Shown: one piece after another, positions 38,001-49,878 of the stretch | How positions within the stretch are numbered: the first letter of the stretch is position 1 | Layout: the number at the start of each line of letters is the position of its first letter | Assembly: GCA_036245805.1 (NCBI GenBank) | Contig: BTRK01000002.1 | Span: 38,360,661-38,424,660 of the forward strand | Source of the DNA: Pristionchus mayeri | Taxonomy: Eukaryota; Nematoda; Chromadorea; Rhabditida; Neodiplogasteridae | DNA: 64,000 nt | Reading direction: 5' to 3' | Position numbers and translations under genes: made by a program | The notes under the pieces: generated by a model | Database searches by the model: none | What the model saw: only the letters and a program-made list of their open reading frames with translations | What the model was told of the DNA's origin: nothing

Positions 38001-41000
38001 CCCATGGCCAGTGTGCGTGAGTTGAACAAGGATACTGGTACTCCCAGATCAACGGTGTCCGATATCCTCCATCGATCTGGGAAGAAGCCGAAACTCCCAC
38101 AAGTGATTCCCATGACCTCTCCCCCGAACAGCTGAAAAATCGTGTTCAAGTCTGTCGGGAATTACTCCATCGTAGATCCAATCTTCGATGGGTCAATTCC
38201 ATCATCGCTACAGATAAGAAGTGGATCACGTACGATAACCCTGTGAGGAGACTGCAATGGGTGGATGCAGATGAGAAGCCCACGCTCGTCCCGAAGAAGG
38301 AAGAGCACGGAAAGAAGGAACTCCTCTGCTTCTTCTTCTCAGTGCTCGGTCCCATCTACTGGGAGATCCTCGCCCCTGGCACCAGCATCAATGCCGACCT
38401 CTTCTCTGAACAATTGGAAGATGTCGCGATCAGAGTCCCTCCCAGACTCCTGATCCAGGGCAAAATTCTTCTTCTGATGGACAATGCTCGCCCACATCGA
38501 GCGAAGATGACCCAGAAGAAAATGGACGAGCTGAAGATCGAGAGGATTCCCCATCCACCGTATTCCCCGGATCTCTCTCCATGCGACTACCACTGCTTCC
38601 GATCTCTCTCTGACTTCTGCAAAGGAAAGAAGTTCAAGAATAGAGATGAAGTTGTGAGGGCTTTCGTGAACTGGGCGGTCCCGAAGAAACCCGCATTCTG
38701 GAAGAGAGGAATCGAGACCCTGCCCAATCGCTGGAGGAAGGTAGTGAGAAAGAAGGGGGCATACATTGGTCATTGAGAATTGTAAAGCATTGAATAAAAA
38801 ATAAAAACAAAAAATTATACGAACTTTCCGGACACCCCAATATGAATGGAAGTCTACAATTTTCAGGACGTCTCGACCACACTTTACGATCACTAAATAC
38901 GCTTCTGATTGCGCCGAAATTCTTCCATTCCAGTGCCCCGCCAGTCTACATTTTAGACGGCGAGAATCTCGCGTTCGTCATTAGAGAGGTTGATCTCTAA
39001 TATTTGTTCGCATTTATTTCACATTTTTCACATTAAGTTTCAATGTTTGCCATTTAATTCAGCTTTTTTACAGGGAAACTACGAAATTCAGCTGGATCGT
39101 GCGCTTCTTACCGGGAAATCTGGCGTGATACCATTCTGTCAGGAGGAGACTCGAATGATTACGAGAGGAATAAATTGGAATGCGGGTATATATTTAATTT
39201 TTCTAAAATGATCGGCTACTTGAGTCACAGTTCAACTTGTTATTGTTTGTAGGAATTACAGTAGTTGCATCTAGTTCCCCTTTCTGAACACTAAATGATG
39301 TTCATCTTGAGAGATATAAAAATGGTCCTCGCAAGGATCTTGCGGAATTATGTGCTCAAGTTAGTATGGAGTTGAGTACAGGGTAGAAGATGTCGTGATA
39401 TTTTAGTTTAGAATACATAAGGCCAAACTTGGTATTGCGGCAGTTAGATAAAAGTCTTGTTGTGGTTGTTGAAACAATTGTCCACTGGGAATTCCTCACT
39501 AAAGGCACTCGCGTTGTTGTCTCACTTAGCCCTCCAGTTGCTCCCTTCCCGTCTTGTTTACTGACACCATTCTCGGTGATGTTGGTGAAACATACATGCA
39601 TACCTTTGTCTTCAGGGGAATGTTTTTCCATGTTGAACAAAACAGCTATTCTTCATGTGTTGTATCTCAGATGAGTCGTTAACGAAATTCGGAGGGATCG
39701 TCTGCACATCAAACGAAATTGTAGAGGACACAATCACTATTACAACTAATGCACCGCTGATTCTTACCCTTGAAGTGCAGAAAAGTGCGCTTGACGCGAT
39801 ATATTCACCATTAACTGTAAGAAACGCATGCATACTACAGTAGCGCTCGTTTCTCTCTCATATCTAACGCTCATATCTAGAATTTAATATGCATTCTTAT
39901 ACATGAGTTTAATATGTATGCACTATCTAGAATTTAACGTTAATTCACATATTATCGATTTTCATGTGCATGTGCATACTATAATTTAATGTGCATTCAT
40001 ATGCTATCGATTTTCGAGAATAAAATATAAATTATATTTGCTCCTCTGTTATTGTATGAACCTCGTTCTCATTCATCATGAGCTTCATCCTAGAATACAC
40101 ACGGAACACACGAGGATTTCGCGAGACAACTGCCCCCAAAATTACTGCTTGCCGCCCCTCCAAACGGAACAAAGCGTCATTCTCTCTCCGAGCGGAGACG
40201 ATCTTGCGGAGATGGACTGGTTAATCCGAGAATTCATTACTGTAGGTTCTCTCGAAGTGCATTTCGAAAATACTCATTGTGGGTGGAAAATTTGACTTAG
40301 TATTGAAATGTCTTTCTTTTTTTCTGAAGCTTTGAGCTTCTTTTCAATGAAAAAACATTTTAAATGCATCATTGCAATGCTACAAGCTTCTGCATCCTTG
40401 TTCACATTTTGCACGCTTTCGTGGGAATATCTGGCAACATAAATTGAGAAACATTATCGTTTATCTCATCCAACGATGCTCGTTCTTTTTCTTCTCTTTT
40501 GATTTTTTTTCAAAATAATATAGTGAATTATTGTTTTCAATGTCTTATGTTGTATGCCGTTTTTAGGTCAATGATTCGAAATGATACGTCTCATCAGATG
40601 AACGTGCAGAAAGCATCAACCAATCAATGCGATTGCCGGAGGAACGATGCTATTCGTCTTCGCGATTGCCGGACTGCTGGCTGCCGTGTATTATTATACA
40701 GAAAATGCAAGGCTCTGGAACGCCCTGGAGCTCAAGTCTTCCGTGAGCGTTCAAGTGATTTTGCTTATTTGGTTTCTGTTTACATTGTTAAGAGAAAATT
40801 ACGATTTTTGCAAATTAAATATAGATGAAGATTGCTGCAAGCGGAACAAGAAGGAAATCAGAGAATCCAAAGATCCAGTTGAGGTATATCAAGAATGCTT
40901 TCGTAGCACCCACTTAAAAGCCGTTCTCTGCAAGACTGCAGTGAAATGGGGTATAGGTGGCACAACTCGGTCAAAATGGTCACCCGAAGGTCATACTTTG

Positions 41001-44000
41001 GGAACATGACCCTTAGGACCAAAGAACTTCTCAACCGAAAGGTAGATAAAAAAATATCGATTTTTGATCTACTGAAATCGATTTTTGAGATTTCAGATTT
41101 CGATGACGGGTGATGGATCATTCGAAAGAGCATAAAAAGTTATGTAAGAAACCCACAGGAATCCAGAATCCATCAAAAATGACGTCAGTTAGAGCTCGAA
41201 AGTGAACTTTTTCATCACTTTTGGTAGATCATGTAAATGGTCATATTTCCGAATAAATTATTTGATTTTACTTGTTATTTTACCTGATACGTTGTATGAT
41301 TGTTTTGCATGTTTACCGTAACACTAAAATAAAAATAAGATCATAGTATCGTGATAATTACACGCGGTAGATACATCCATCTGTCACTGGTCAGCTATAG
41401 GAGAGGAGAGAGAATCGAGAAGAGGGGCAAGGGAGGGGAACGTCAATTATGCACCCAATGGATGATGAGAGAGAGAGTGGTGTATTGCGAGGGGGAGGGT
41501 GTTTGCTTCCTCTGAGGGTTAGACAGCGAAAGTGTTCACAAACCCACGTCAGCACTCCCGTTATTGTTCCTTCATGAATTGATATTTTCGTTAAAAAATG
41601 TGTATTCATTGCTGCTCAGAATGCTTCGTTGGTGTGTTCTCTTCTTGGCCGCACTTCCACCATTCGAAGCATCGTATCATCCACCTCTCAGCCAGTTCGA
41701 CTTCTCACAGGAGGAAATCGGTGTGAGTAAAGTGGATTATACACCCAATGCAAAACAACATGTATTTGCGAACTTCACATTTATCAGGTACTTCATTTCA
41801 GTGTCGTGGTTGCAAAATCAGCGCTAGAGGGCACCTTTACATCGGCACCAGAAACCAAGAGATCGATGGCATGCTGCATAACAACCACAGAAATGTGATA
41901 ATCCCAGCTGATATATCTGAATACGAGGACAAGGGTATAAGGGCATGGAGACACAAGAACATCGGAGAGGGAATCTTCTTCCCTGCGACATCATTCGAGA
42001 AGAGTCTCTCCTCCCTTCCGAAACTCACTGAGCATAATCGTGGTGGGCATCACCCTGGTAACAGTACTAACGGAGACACAGTACTTCTGGAAGCTCTCTC
42101 CCATCCTCGTTGGTACTTGTCCCAAGGACGATTTGCCGTCTTTCCTGTGCATTATCGAGAAGAAGGCTCACTACTGTCCCGAAATAACATGTTATGCTTC
42201 ATTCGACACAGTCGATGAGTTGGAAGCTCATTGGCTGGCTGGAGTACATTGTCCTTCTCCCATGCAAGGAACGCTGAGAGACGAGTGCCTCAATATGTAC
42301 AGCGCTGGAATTGAGAATGCGCTCTCCCATCGTCTGACGCTTCCGGATGTCGATGATACCGTCGCGGAGATGATGATGCTTCTACGGAAATCAAGCCTAA
42401 CAGGGATATCGATGATGCAATCTCAGAGTTAGAGCGTACTCATTACGATGATGAGAAGAATATGGAGAAGGGATGGGCTCTCAAGCAACGGAAGGCAGCT
42501 GTGCGATTCACTGATAAGGCTAAGCAATACATCGAAAAGCTCTATGATCTGGGTATCACTCGGAAGAAGCATATTCCTCCTGAGGAAGCTCAGAAGATGA
42601 TGGCTAATGAGAAGAAGAATGGGGTCCTTGTATTCTCGGTCGAAGAACGGCTAACAGCTAAGCAGATTCTGTCACTGTACTCTTGCATTTCTGCATCGAG
42701 AATTGCTGCTTCACTATCGAACAAACCTCGATTCAAGCGATTCATGGGAGTTGAGACGGAAGAAGAGGAAGAGTTCGATGAGAATGCGATCTTCGAGGAG
42801 GGATGGTACAACAACGACCAGGATCTCTACGACCAGGCGATTATGGATAATCGTCACGATATTTTCGACCTTACTCAGCCTATTAAAATCGATCAGGATG
42901 AGATCTTCAAATCAAATGAGCACAGAGGAGGGAAAATACGTCATCGAAGACACCATCGGTATCCTCCCCACAGAGTGTATGTGAGAATCGACTGAGCCCA
43001 TATTTTCACTATTGCGTTGTTGCTACTATCTAATTTTAATCTCGATTTCATATAAACATTTGAGCTTTGTAGTTCAATATCAATGACGAAATAAATTTGA
43101 GTTCATGGATTCATGTCATGATCTGCCAAAAGTGATGAAAAGTTCACTTTTCGAGCTCTAGCTGACGTCAACGTTGATGAATTCTGGTTTCCTCTGGGTT
43201 CCTTACATAACTTTTTATGCTCTTTTGAATGAGCTATCACATGTTACCGAATACCCAAGTTTCAAAAAAATTGTCTGAAAGTAGGTCACGGTTGCGTGAT
43301 CTTCTGACTATGAGCACCGTGAAAATATGGTGTTTTTAGAGGTTCATTGTGTTCAGCAATGATAAATACATAATATGTATTAAAATAGGAGTGCGCAAAT
43401 CACTCCTTCATGACCATTCATGTCATGATCTACCAAAAGTGATGAAAACGTTCACTTTTGAGCTCTAGCTGACGTCAACGTTGATGAATTCTGATTTCGT
43501 TTGGGTTTCTTACATAACTGTTCATGCTCTTTCGAATGATCTATCACACGTGTCCGAATTCCCAAGTTAAAAAAAAATTGTCTGAAAGTAGGTCACGGTT
43601 GCGTGATCTTCTGACTATGAGCACCGTGAAAATATGGTGTGTTTAGAGGTTCATTGTGTTCAGCAATGATAAATACATAATATGTATTAAAATAGGAGTG
43701 CGCAAATCACTCCTTCATGACCATTCATGTCATGATCTACCAAAAGTGATGAAAACGTTCACTTTTGAGCTCTAGCTGACGTCAACGTTGATGAATTCTG
43801 ATTTCGTTTGGGTTTCTTACATAACTGTTCATGCTCTTTCGAATGATCTATCACACGTGTCCGAATTCCCAAGTTAAAAAAAAATTGTCTGAAAGTAGGT
43901 CACGGTTGCGTAATCTTCTGACCATGAGCACCGTTAAAATATGGTGTTTTTAGAGGTTCATTGTGTTCAGCAATGATAAATACATAATATTTATCAAAAT

Positions 44001-47000
44001 AGGAATGCGCAAATGACTCCTTCATGACCATTCATGTCATAAACTACCAAAAGTGATGAAAAAGTTCACTTTTCGAGCTCTAACTGACGTCATCGTTGAT
44101 GGATTCTGGATTCCTGTGGGTTTCTTACATAACTTTTTATGCTCTTTCGAATGAGCTAGCACACGTCATCGAAATCTGAAATCTGAAAAATCGATTTCGG
44201 TAGATCAAAAATCGATATTTTTGATCTACCTTTCGGTTGAAAAGTTGTTTGGTCCTATGGGTCACTTACCCGAAGTTTGAGCTCTGGGCGATCATTTTAA
44301 CCGAGTTGTGCCATCCTACCTGCATTCTTACGGAGAACGGGTTTTAAATGCTGCAGTAGTGAGTTGAATTTTTGGGGAACGAAATTTTCGAAACGGAGCT
44401 CCGTTCGCTTGGGAGTCAGTCTAGCTACATGGGGGTTGTTTCATTGTTACCAGTTTGTGCTCCCATACATTTGCACACACAAATTTTGTTGCCAGGTGAT
44501 ACTGAGTTTCACTCTCTATCAACGGGGAGTCATGGTCCGAAACTGAAAAAAAAATATAGGCTGACCATAATTCAATAAACAATAACCACCGTATTCAATC
44601 GAGACCACAGTACCCCGGCAACTGTCGAGACCCAGTTCCGTGGGTTAGATCGAGTTCATTAGGCCACCGACATTTGCACTATGACAAATACGAATAGGTG
44701 ATGACGACTGATGATGATGATTGTATGGATAATTCAGATTAGGGTTTTCTTTACTGGCGTTTTAAGTACCCTTTTCACACTAGCTTCGACCTTACTGATC
44801 AAGCTTGTTGTCAGTTATATCAGCGATTTCGAAAAAAAAAGAAATTGTTTGAGAATTTAAGAGCCATATTATCACATCATCTACACAATGATTACAGGGA
44901 AGAAACGAGATCAGATCGGCTTCTGGAAATTCCGAAAAAAACGTAATCCATACCGTACCATTGTGGAAAAAAATGCAGGGATGGCGGAGTTTACGTGTTT
45001 GACGGATATGTCGTAGTAAGTAAATATTTGCAGAGATGTTCGGATAGTTTGATAATTCTTGCAACGCATTTCGCAATAAAAATATATGTTTTAGTTCCTA
45101 TCACGTTGATTTCGTGTTTTCGAAATACGTTTTTTGTTATATGTTCAGCATGTGGATGGCATCGTCTACAACTGTCCATATGGAGACAGAGGCGGTCAGG
45201 ACGAAGCCCGGGTAGGCACTAGGGATAGCCAAATGATTTCGAAAAACCTGTATTGCTTCTCGTATATAGAGTAGAGTTCGTAATTCCGGGCCATTCGGTC
45301 TTGCGATCGGTGAACGAATAATGAAGATGCCCGAAACCGACGTGAAATAATTGAGAAAGGCCCGAAACAGGGGTGTAAAAATATGTTTTAATCGGCATAT
45401 GATTGTTGCAAAATGGTTAGGAAAGCTCGTAAATTAGACTTGAGGAATTAGTCTGCACTAATCGGATCTTGCAGCGTCTCTTCATTTCTTTCCACGTATT
45501 CAACAATATCAGCACGAGGTTTATCCGAGTCCGTTATCTCCCTACATGCATCCGACACATCATTTTGACAATAAATACATCAGGGTTACTTCGATATTTT
45601 CGATTTTATTTTGCCCCACTGAACATTATTAGGGAGGCCCACTTTGCTGAACAATCTCTCGCTTCTCGTGCTTGTGGATCGCATCGAAATTGCCGCACGT
45701 GCGAGAGGTTCTAGGGATGGGAAACCCTTAGCGTGTATCCGCCAGAACTGTTGTGGCAAAATCAGTCTGATCTTCCTATAATTCTTATGTTGACGTTTGG
45801 AGTAATCTCTTGGTCTGTATCGTCCGCTCGATGGATTTTTTTCGAAGAAATAATTATACCTCGAAGCCACAATATAACTACATTAGAACTTACGGCTTAG
45901 AATATGACCTTACATCGCAATATGAACTTCACGAACTGTTGATGATAATTGCTCATTTTTCTATAATCTCTTAGATGATATATTAAACTATGATTTGATA
46001 GAAAATATATCTTAAAACGTACCGCCGACAGACGTAAGGAGCATCCGTTATCCGCTTACCAGCACGGCCACCCATCACAATGAGAGAAAGAGGAAGAAAT
46101 GAAATGGACATGATCTCGCGAACTCGCGAATGCAAGAGATCAACAATCCCGAATATTGAAAAGAGAGTATATGCGTTCATTTCCCCCTCTCGGTTTCGGA
46201 CCTCTCTCAATAAAAAATACTCACGTTTTTACCCAAATATTGAAAAGAGGGCATAAGCGAGCATTCCCCTCTCGATTTCGGGCCTCCCTCAATAATTGCA
46301 CGTCGGTTTCGAGCTTCTCTCCCTCTCATTCCTCGTTGACGGTGCCCCGTGGTATCGGGCTGTTTCGTTTATCGAATATATTAACCGAATAACTTATGTT
46401 CGGTTAGCGGAATAATCGACATCCGAGCCGAACTTTTATTTGCTTTTATTTTAATAACATCAATATATTAGATAAAAAACACATTATATATTAGAAATGG
46501 TATCGATTAAATTAGAAGACATAATTCTTATAAATAAGATGGGAATCAAGCCACATTGTGATATAACTTCGAATGAAACAGTGACTGTGACTCTGACTCA
46601 CTCCCATCCGGTGGGTCATCCAAAGTTGTTGTTGTTTTTCTAATTTGAATTGAATATATTGAAATATATTCAGGAAAACATTGATTACGCTGGGAAAATC
46701 AATGAAAGAATAAAACTTTCGGAAAATTGCTACTTCAATGGCAGGAAATTATCGAACGGTGACGCGATTCATGATATTAATATTAATTATTATATAATAT
46801 ATCTAATTTTTAGCAAAACAAACAAAACTGCAACAGACAAGAAAGCAGCGCATAACCGCTCACTGAAGATTTTAGCTTGCAACTTGGAGTTGTTGCATTG
46901 TCACCTGTATGCCTTCTACAAAATCGATCTGTCGATCTTGAGTTTCACTCAAAATCAGCGAACAATAGTGATAATTTTAGTGGAAAATAATTCTTAGATT

Positions 47001-49013
47001 GACAAAAGTACCGTAATCAATCGGTAATTAACTGTTCCAGAACCTGCCCCGGAAACACGATTGATTACGGAATTTTGTGGTTACCTAGCCATGATTTTCA
47101 ACTGAATTACTTTTAAGTATTTAAAATATTAAAATATTAGACCATGACTCAATAGGTGAACGGAAGTGAAACTTAACTCCACCTAGTTCAAGGAACTAAC
47201 CAGGGTGATATCACGCCTCTCATGAGAGAATCAAGCTGGAGTCGGGAATGGTGAAATGAGTTCTGACCGGTTTTGACCATCCTGAGGATTGCCTGAGTGA
47301 CCCCTGAAGTATTAAAGTGCACACTTCATTTTGAAGCTCCCTGCGTAGTGTCGGATATCGACATCACTCACTTTGAGACCTGTTTTCTTGGATACGGTGA
47401 ACGATAGAGCAAAATGGACCTCTGAGTGACCCCAACTCATTTTTCGAGCTCTATCGCATCTAGACCATTTTCTCTAAAACTCAATTTCAACAGTTGTACA
47501 CTTCGGGTCACTTTTCTCAAAAATGTAGGTGAAGACGCAAATCGAATTCCCTGACTAGATGCATCTCAGTGAGAGCTTTCCGATGAGTGGTCTCCGAAGA
47601 AAATATGAACACTTAGGTGCGAGTTACGTCCTGTAAACCTCGTCTGAATCGTTTGAACTTTATTTTCAACAGACGATTTTATTTAACACATTTCGGAGCG
47701 CGATGCCGACAACGATCGGTTTTTTACCGAAATCCCTGTTGAAAATAAAGTTCAAACTATTCAGACGAGGTTTATAGGACGTAATTTGCACCCAAGTGTT
47801 CGTATTTTCTTCGCAGACGACTCATTGGAAAGCTCTCACTGAGGTGCATCTAGTCAGGAAATTTGATTTGCGTCTTCACCTACATTTTTGTGAAAATTGG
47901 CCTGAAGTGTACCACTGTTGAAAATGAGTTTTAGACAAAATAACTTAGATAGATCTATAGAGCTCAAAAAATGAGTTGGGGTAACTCAGAGGTCAATTTT
48001 GCTCTATCTTACACCGTATCCAAAAAAACAGCTCTCAAAGTGGGTGATGCTCCCGTTATCCGACCCTACGGAGGGAGCTAAAAAATGAAGTGTGAACAAT
48101 GAGACTCCGGGGGTCACTCAGGCATGCCTCAGGATGGCGAAAACCTGTCAGAACTCATTTCACGATTTTTCCCTCTATTCCCAAGAATCGCGATTCTAGC
48201 TCGATGAATGGCTTGATATAGTGTAGCACATACTGGTAACAATGAAACAACTCCCATGTTTATAGTTCAAAACTCTAGAGACCACTCAAATGAATTTCGA
48301 CGAGAGAAGCATGTTTACTATTGGTTTAGAAAGGCTTGCTCATCGAACAAAAAAACAATAATATACGTTTTAATTTAAAATTTGAATTGATAAGTATTCT
48401 CAGAAATTCATATCACTCATATCTATATCAATATACTAAGTTTATTTTGATTCAGTGTTCGCGTTGGAAAAATTACAATCGCTTGTGTACAATGGAATAC
48501 AATGCATCGGGTATTTGTAATTTCAATTGTTTGAAAGAATCCATTCACAATGTGGTAACTTGCGTAAACCCTATTGATTAATAATTTTAGTTAGGCTATT
48601 TGTATTTAAATGTGGTATAATTTATGGGAATGTTATTAAAACTACTTCTATTTCAAGTGATTTAACAGCTTCAATTCCTCGGATGTCTTCGCACACCAAG
48701 CGACCATAAGACGCTAGATCTTCGGAAAGTCCAGGTGATAGCAATGCCTTTGGATAACTCTGTGAGGGGGCATTCATTAAAGGTATCGATGAATTTTGTC
48801 GCTTATTCGACACCATAATAGTGATGACTATCTTTTTCCTGCTTAATCTATTCGATATTTCAATTCCCGAAACGAGCTATGCTTTTTTATTATTAACGTT
48901 ATTATTTTTAGTTCGCAAACTGCGAGGAGGATGGAGTCGTCGATTCCAGCCAGCCTTCTCCATTCGAATACTACACAATGTCCCCGCTTCCGCGAGATAC
49001 GGCTTATTTCTGA
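35099..49013 (+). CDS. Predicted single-pass receptor-like membrane protein, family not recognised
   Basis: Exons: 35099-35230 (signal peptide MIHFFALLLFPFL), 35331-35446, 35509-35548, 36838-36952, 37140-37193, 37245-37290, 38867-38988, 39074-39185, 39671-39816, 40094-40241, a transmembrane exon to 40742, 40825-40883, 44979-45015, 45149-45211 and 48912-49013 (stop). Phases agree at most joins, including across the mariner (37290 to 38867) and across the 3.4-kb element (40883 to 44979). Two joins, 35548/36838 and 40241/transmembrane exon, are unresolved. The ectodomain has RPIWRSLWNQAVLRSC, LSQIIVLGGLSG and IVEDTITITTNAPL blocks shared with the inverted paralogue. The hydrophobic segment is MLFVFAIAGLLAAVYYY. 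The tail is tyrosine-rich (VYVFDGYVV, DGIVYNCPYG, FEYYTMSPL), suggesting phosphotyrosine or sorting signals (inference). Confidence 0.6.
35573..36669. mobile_element. Long-TIR Tc1-like MITE, 1.1 kb, TA flanks
   Basis: The ends CAGTCGCGCCGGAAAGTATC and its inverse GATACTTTCCGGCGCGACTG are exact and flanked by TA. Arms of about 400 bp pair almost perfectly (for example GATTGCGTCATCACTACG near 36500), with a 300-bp unpaired middle. No transposase is present. It is inserted in an intron of the receptor-like gene. Confidence 0.9.
37600..38840 (+). mobile_element. Mariner transposon, 1,241 bp, perfect 25-bp TIRs
   Basis: Both ends carry identical 25-bp inverted repeats (TTGGGGTGTCCGGAAAGTTC... and its exact inverse), flanked by TA at 37598-37599 and 38841-38842. 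It lies within an intron of the receptor-like gene, in the same orientation. The exact ends and near-complete coding region point to a recent insertion. Confidence 0.96.
37761..38776 (+). pseudogene. Mariner transposase, single frameshift
   Basis: The N-terminal helix-turn-helix part includes WFSRFKKGEFGLDDQPRSGR and a second HTH (STVSDILHRSG). The catalytic part has ATDKKW, LLMDNARPHRA and YSPDLSPCDYH. There are 34 residues between the second Asp and the Asp of CDYH, which is the DD34D signature of mariner. The frame changes by one base in the C-run at 38109-38111, so the first frame stops at 38135 while the second runs on to a stop at 38776. Together the two parts have about the usual mariner length of roughly 340 residues. 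Apart from this one indel no damage was seen. A sequencing error in the homopolymer is possible. Confidence 0.92.
41748..42995 (+). pseudogene. C2H2 finger / 'GWAL'-domain protein carried by the long-TIR element
   Basis: Three overlapping frames cover one protein-like text. Frame 1 (to about 42170) has a CxxC (CRGCKIS) and ends with RFAVFPVHYREEG. Frame 2 has a C-x4-C...H-x5-H finger (HYCPEITC and then ELEAHWLAGVH). Frame 3 (to the stop at 42995) has GWALKQRKAAVRFTDKAKQY and a following FSVEERLTAKQILSLYS segment, then an acidic tail. I recall the same order (VPVHYRE, finger, GWAL...RF..K..Y...QI..) from uncharacterised cnidarian and other invertebrate proteins; this is memory, not a search. 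Single-base shifts near 42170 and 42370 break the frame. Function is unknown; DNA binding is plausible. Confidence 0.6.
43111..44200. repeat. 307-bp tandem repeat, about 3.5 copies
   Basis: The TCATGTCATGATCT word starts at 43111, 43418, 43725 and 44032, an exact 307-bp period. The middle copies are almost identical, and the outer copies have diverged. The start of each unit is the same sequence that forms part of the element's inverted ends, so the array seems to have grown from the right terminal region. Confidence 0.93.
44370..44575. repeat. Half copy of the 18919-19470 foldback family
   Basis: Shares GTTTCATTGTTACCAGT, an ACATTTGCA stretch, GTTGCCAGGTGA-like text and GTCATGGTCC with one arm of the element at 18919-19470. 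There is no partner arm beside it. Confidence 0.6.
47215..48200. mobile_element. Foldback element, about 1.0 kb
   Basis: Arms of about 430 bp are inverted around 47700. CTCAACTCATTTTT-like text and GGTGAAGACGCAAAT return inverted (ATTTGCGTCTTCACC at 47865), and GTTTGAACTTTATTTTCAAC returns as GTTGAAAATAAAGTTCAAAC near the centre. There is no coding content. Confidence 0.8.
48622..48816 (-). other. Possible relic exon on the minus strand
   Basis: An open stretch reads GLSEDLASYGRLVCEDIRG and ends with a stop. It loosely resembles the SDESLTKFGGIVCTSNEI exon of the receptor-like gene and lies downstream of its inverted paralogue. The similarity is weak, and it could be chance. Confidence 0.25.
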
Positions 49014-49571
49014 ACCTGTACAGTAAATCTTTAACATGTAAAGGTTACTCGCTCATAAAGTTCAAACGTATGCAGCCTCTAAATATCATACACAGTAGGC
49101 GTAGCAGACAAACGGACGCAGGCACATACATACGCTACGATACTATGATCAATATAAATCTCCCGCCGATCAAAAAAGGAATTGAGAGATACATGCTAAT
49201 AACAGTAGTTCACACTACAAAATCGATGCTGCACGTGGTGCAGATTTGTATAGTGCCTATACGTATGGAAAATAAATTTCAATAAAGTACGTGTATTTCA
49301 ATACAAAAATCTTGAATCGACATTGCAAATAATTGTACAGGCGAAATCATGCGATTCTAGTACCGCTACTGCAACACACATGTGTTTTAACCGTTATTAG
49401 TGAATATGTCACGCCAGACGAACTTTTCTGAAATTTATATGCACTTCAAAGGTAAGAATCAACGGTGCGCTGGTTGTAATCGTGATTGTGTCCTCAATTA
49501 TCTCGTTTGAAGAACAAACGATTCCTCCGAATTTCCTCAACGAATCATCTGAAATACGCAAAGTAATTGTA

Positions 49572-49876
49572 TTAGGTTGGTGCGAAAGTTTCTGACTATT
49601 TATTTTTCATAATTTCTCATAGCCTATTTCGATTGCCTGCAATTCCTCTATAGTTTTAGTGACGAGAAACAACAAAAAGTGCTGATTTCGATCTTTAAAT
49701 TTCTAAATCGCGGTTCCGAAATATCCTAATTTCTTTTTGATTGATGAATCTACTCCTAAATATGACTGTGTTCTAAGATAGGAAGGTAGAAAATAATGAA
49801 CCACTATTGAGCTCTCAAGGTCGATATATACGAGAAGAGTGCCAGAAAATATAAAACAAGCATTTTCCAATTAGTG
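49572..49876. mobile_element. Solo mariner-type end fragment
   Basis: Begins TTAGGTTGGTGCGAAAGTTTC after a TA and resembles the end of the neighbouring 49879-50775 element. No inverted partner was found, so it is a fragment into or beside which the second element inserted. Confidence 0.55.
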
Positions 49877-49878
49877 TA

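Larger units (their letters stand above)
40911..44350. mobile_element. 3.4-kb element with about 330-bp inverted ends and an internal gene
   Basis: The left end (40911-41240) and right end (about 44030-44350) are imperfect inverted copies: GGCACAACTCGGTCAAAATG against its inverse near 44300, TCAACCGAAAGGTAGAT against ATCTACCTTTCGGTTGA, and the GACGTCA/CATCACTTTTGGTAGATCAT block. The terminal match includes a TTAAAA-xCCGTTCTC word at both extremes. No clear target duplication was found. Inside are a gene-like region at 41748-42995 and a 307-bp tandem repeat near the right end. It does not match a transposon superfamily that I recognise. It lies in an intron of the receptor-like gene, whose splice phase is kept across it. 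Confidence 0.75.
45212..48911 (+). other. Long last intron of the receptor-like gene with possible nested exons
   Basis: Two possible small coding stretches lie here. One is around 46541-46780, where a HCDITSNETVTV stretch splices in phase to an exon at 46674 with CYFNGRKLSNGDAIHD, a vWC-like cysteine pattern. The other is at 48455-48581, with CSRWKNYNRLC...CNFNCLK and a stop. They could be a nested gene, exons of the host gene, or relics; no complete gene could be assembled. A fragment of the ACTAGAGTTCGTAATTC MITE lies at 45265-45290. The rest holds the 47215-48200 foldback element and AT-rich sequence. Confidence 0.35.

Noticed and set aside
39240..39290. Extra receptor exon starting GITVVASSS after 39185
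   Set aside because: It ends in a stop, whereas joining 39185 directly to 39671 keeps phase and matches the paralogue's exon.
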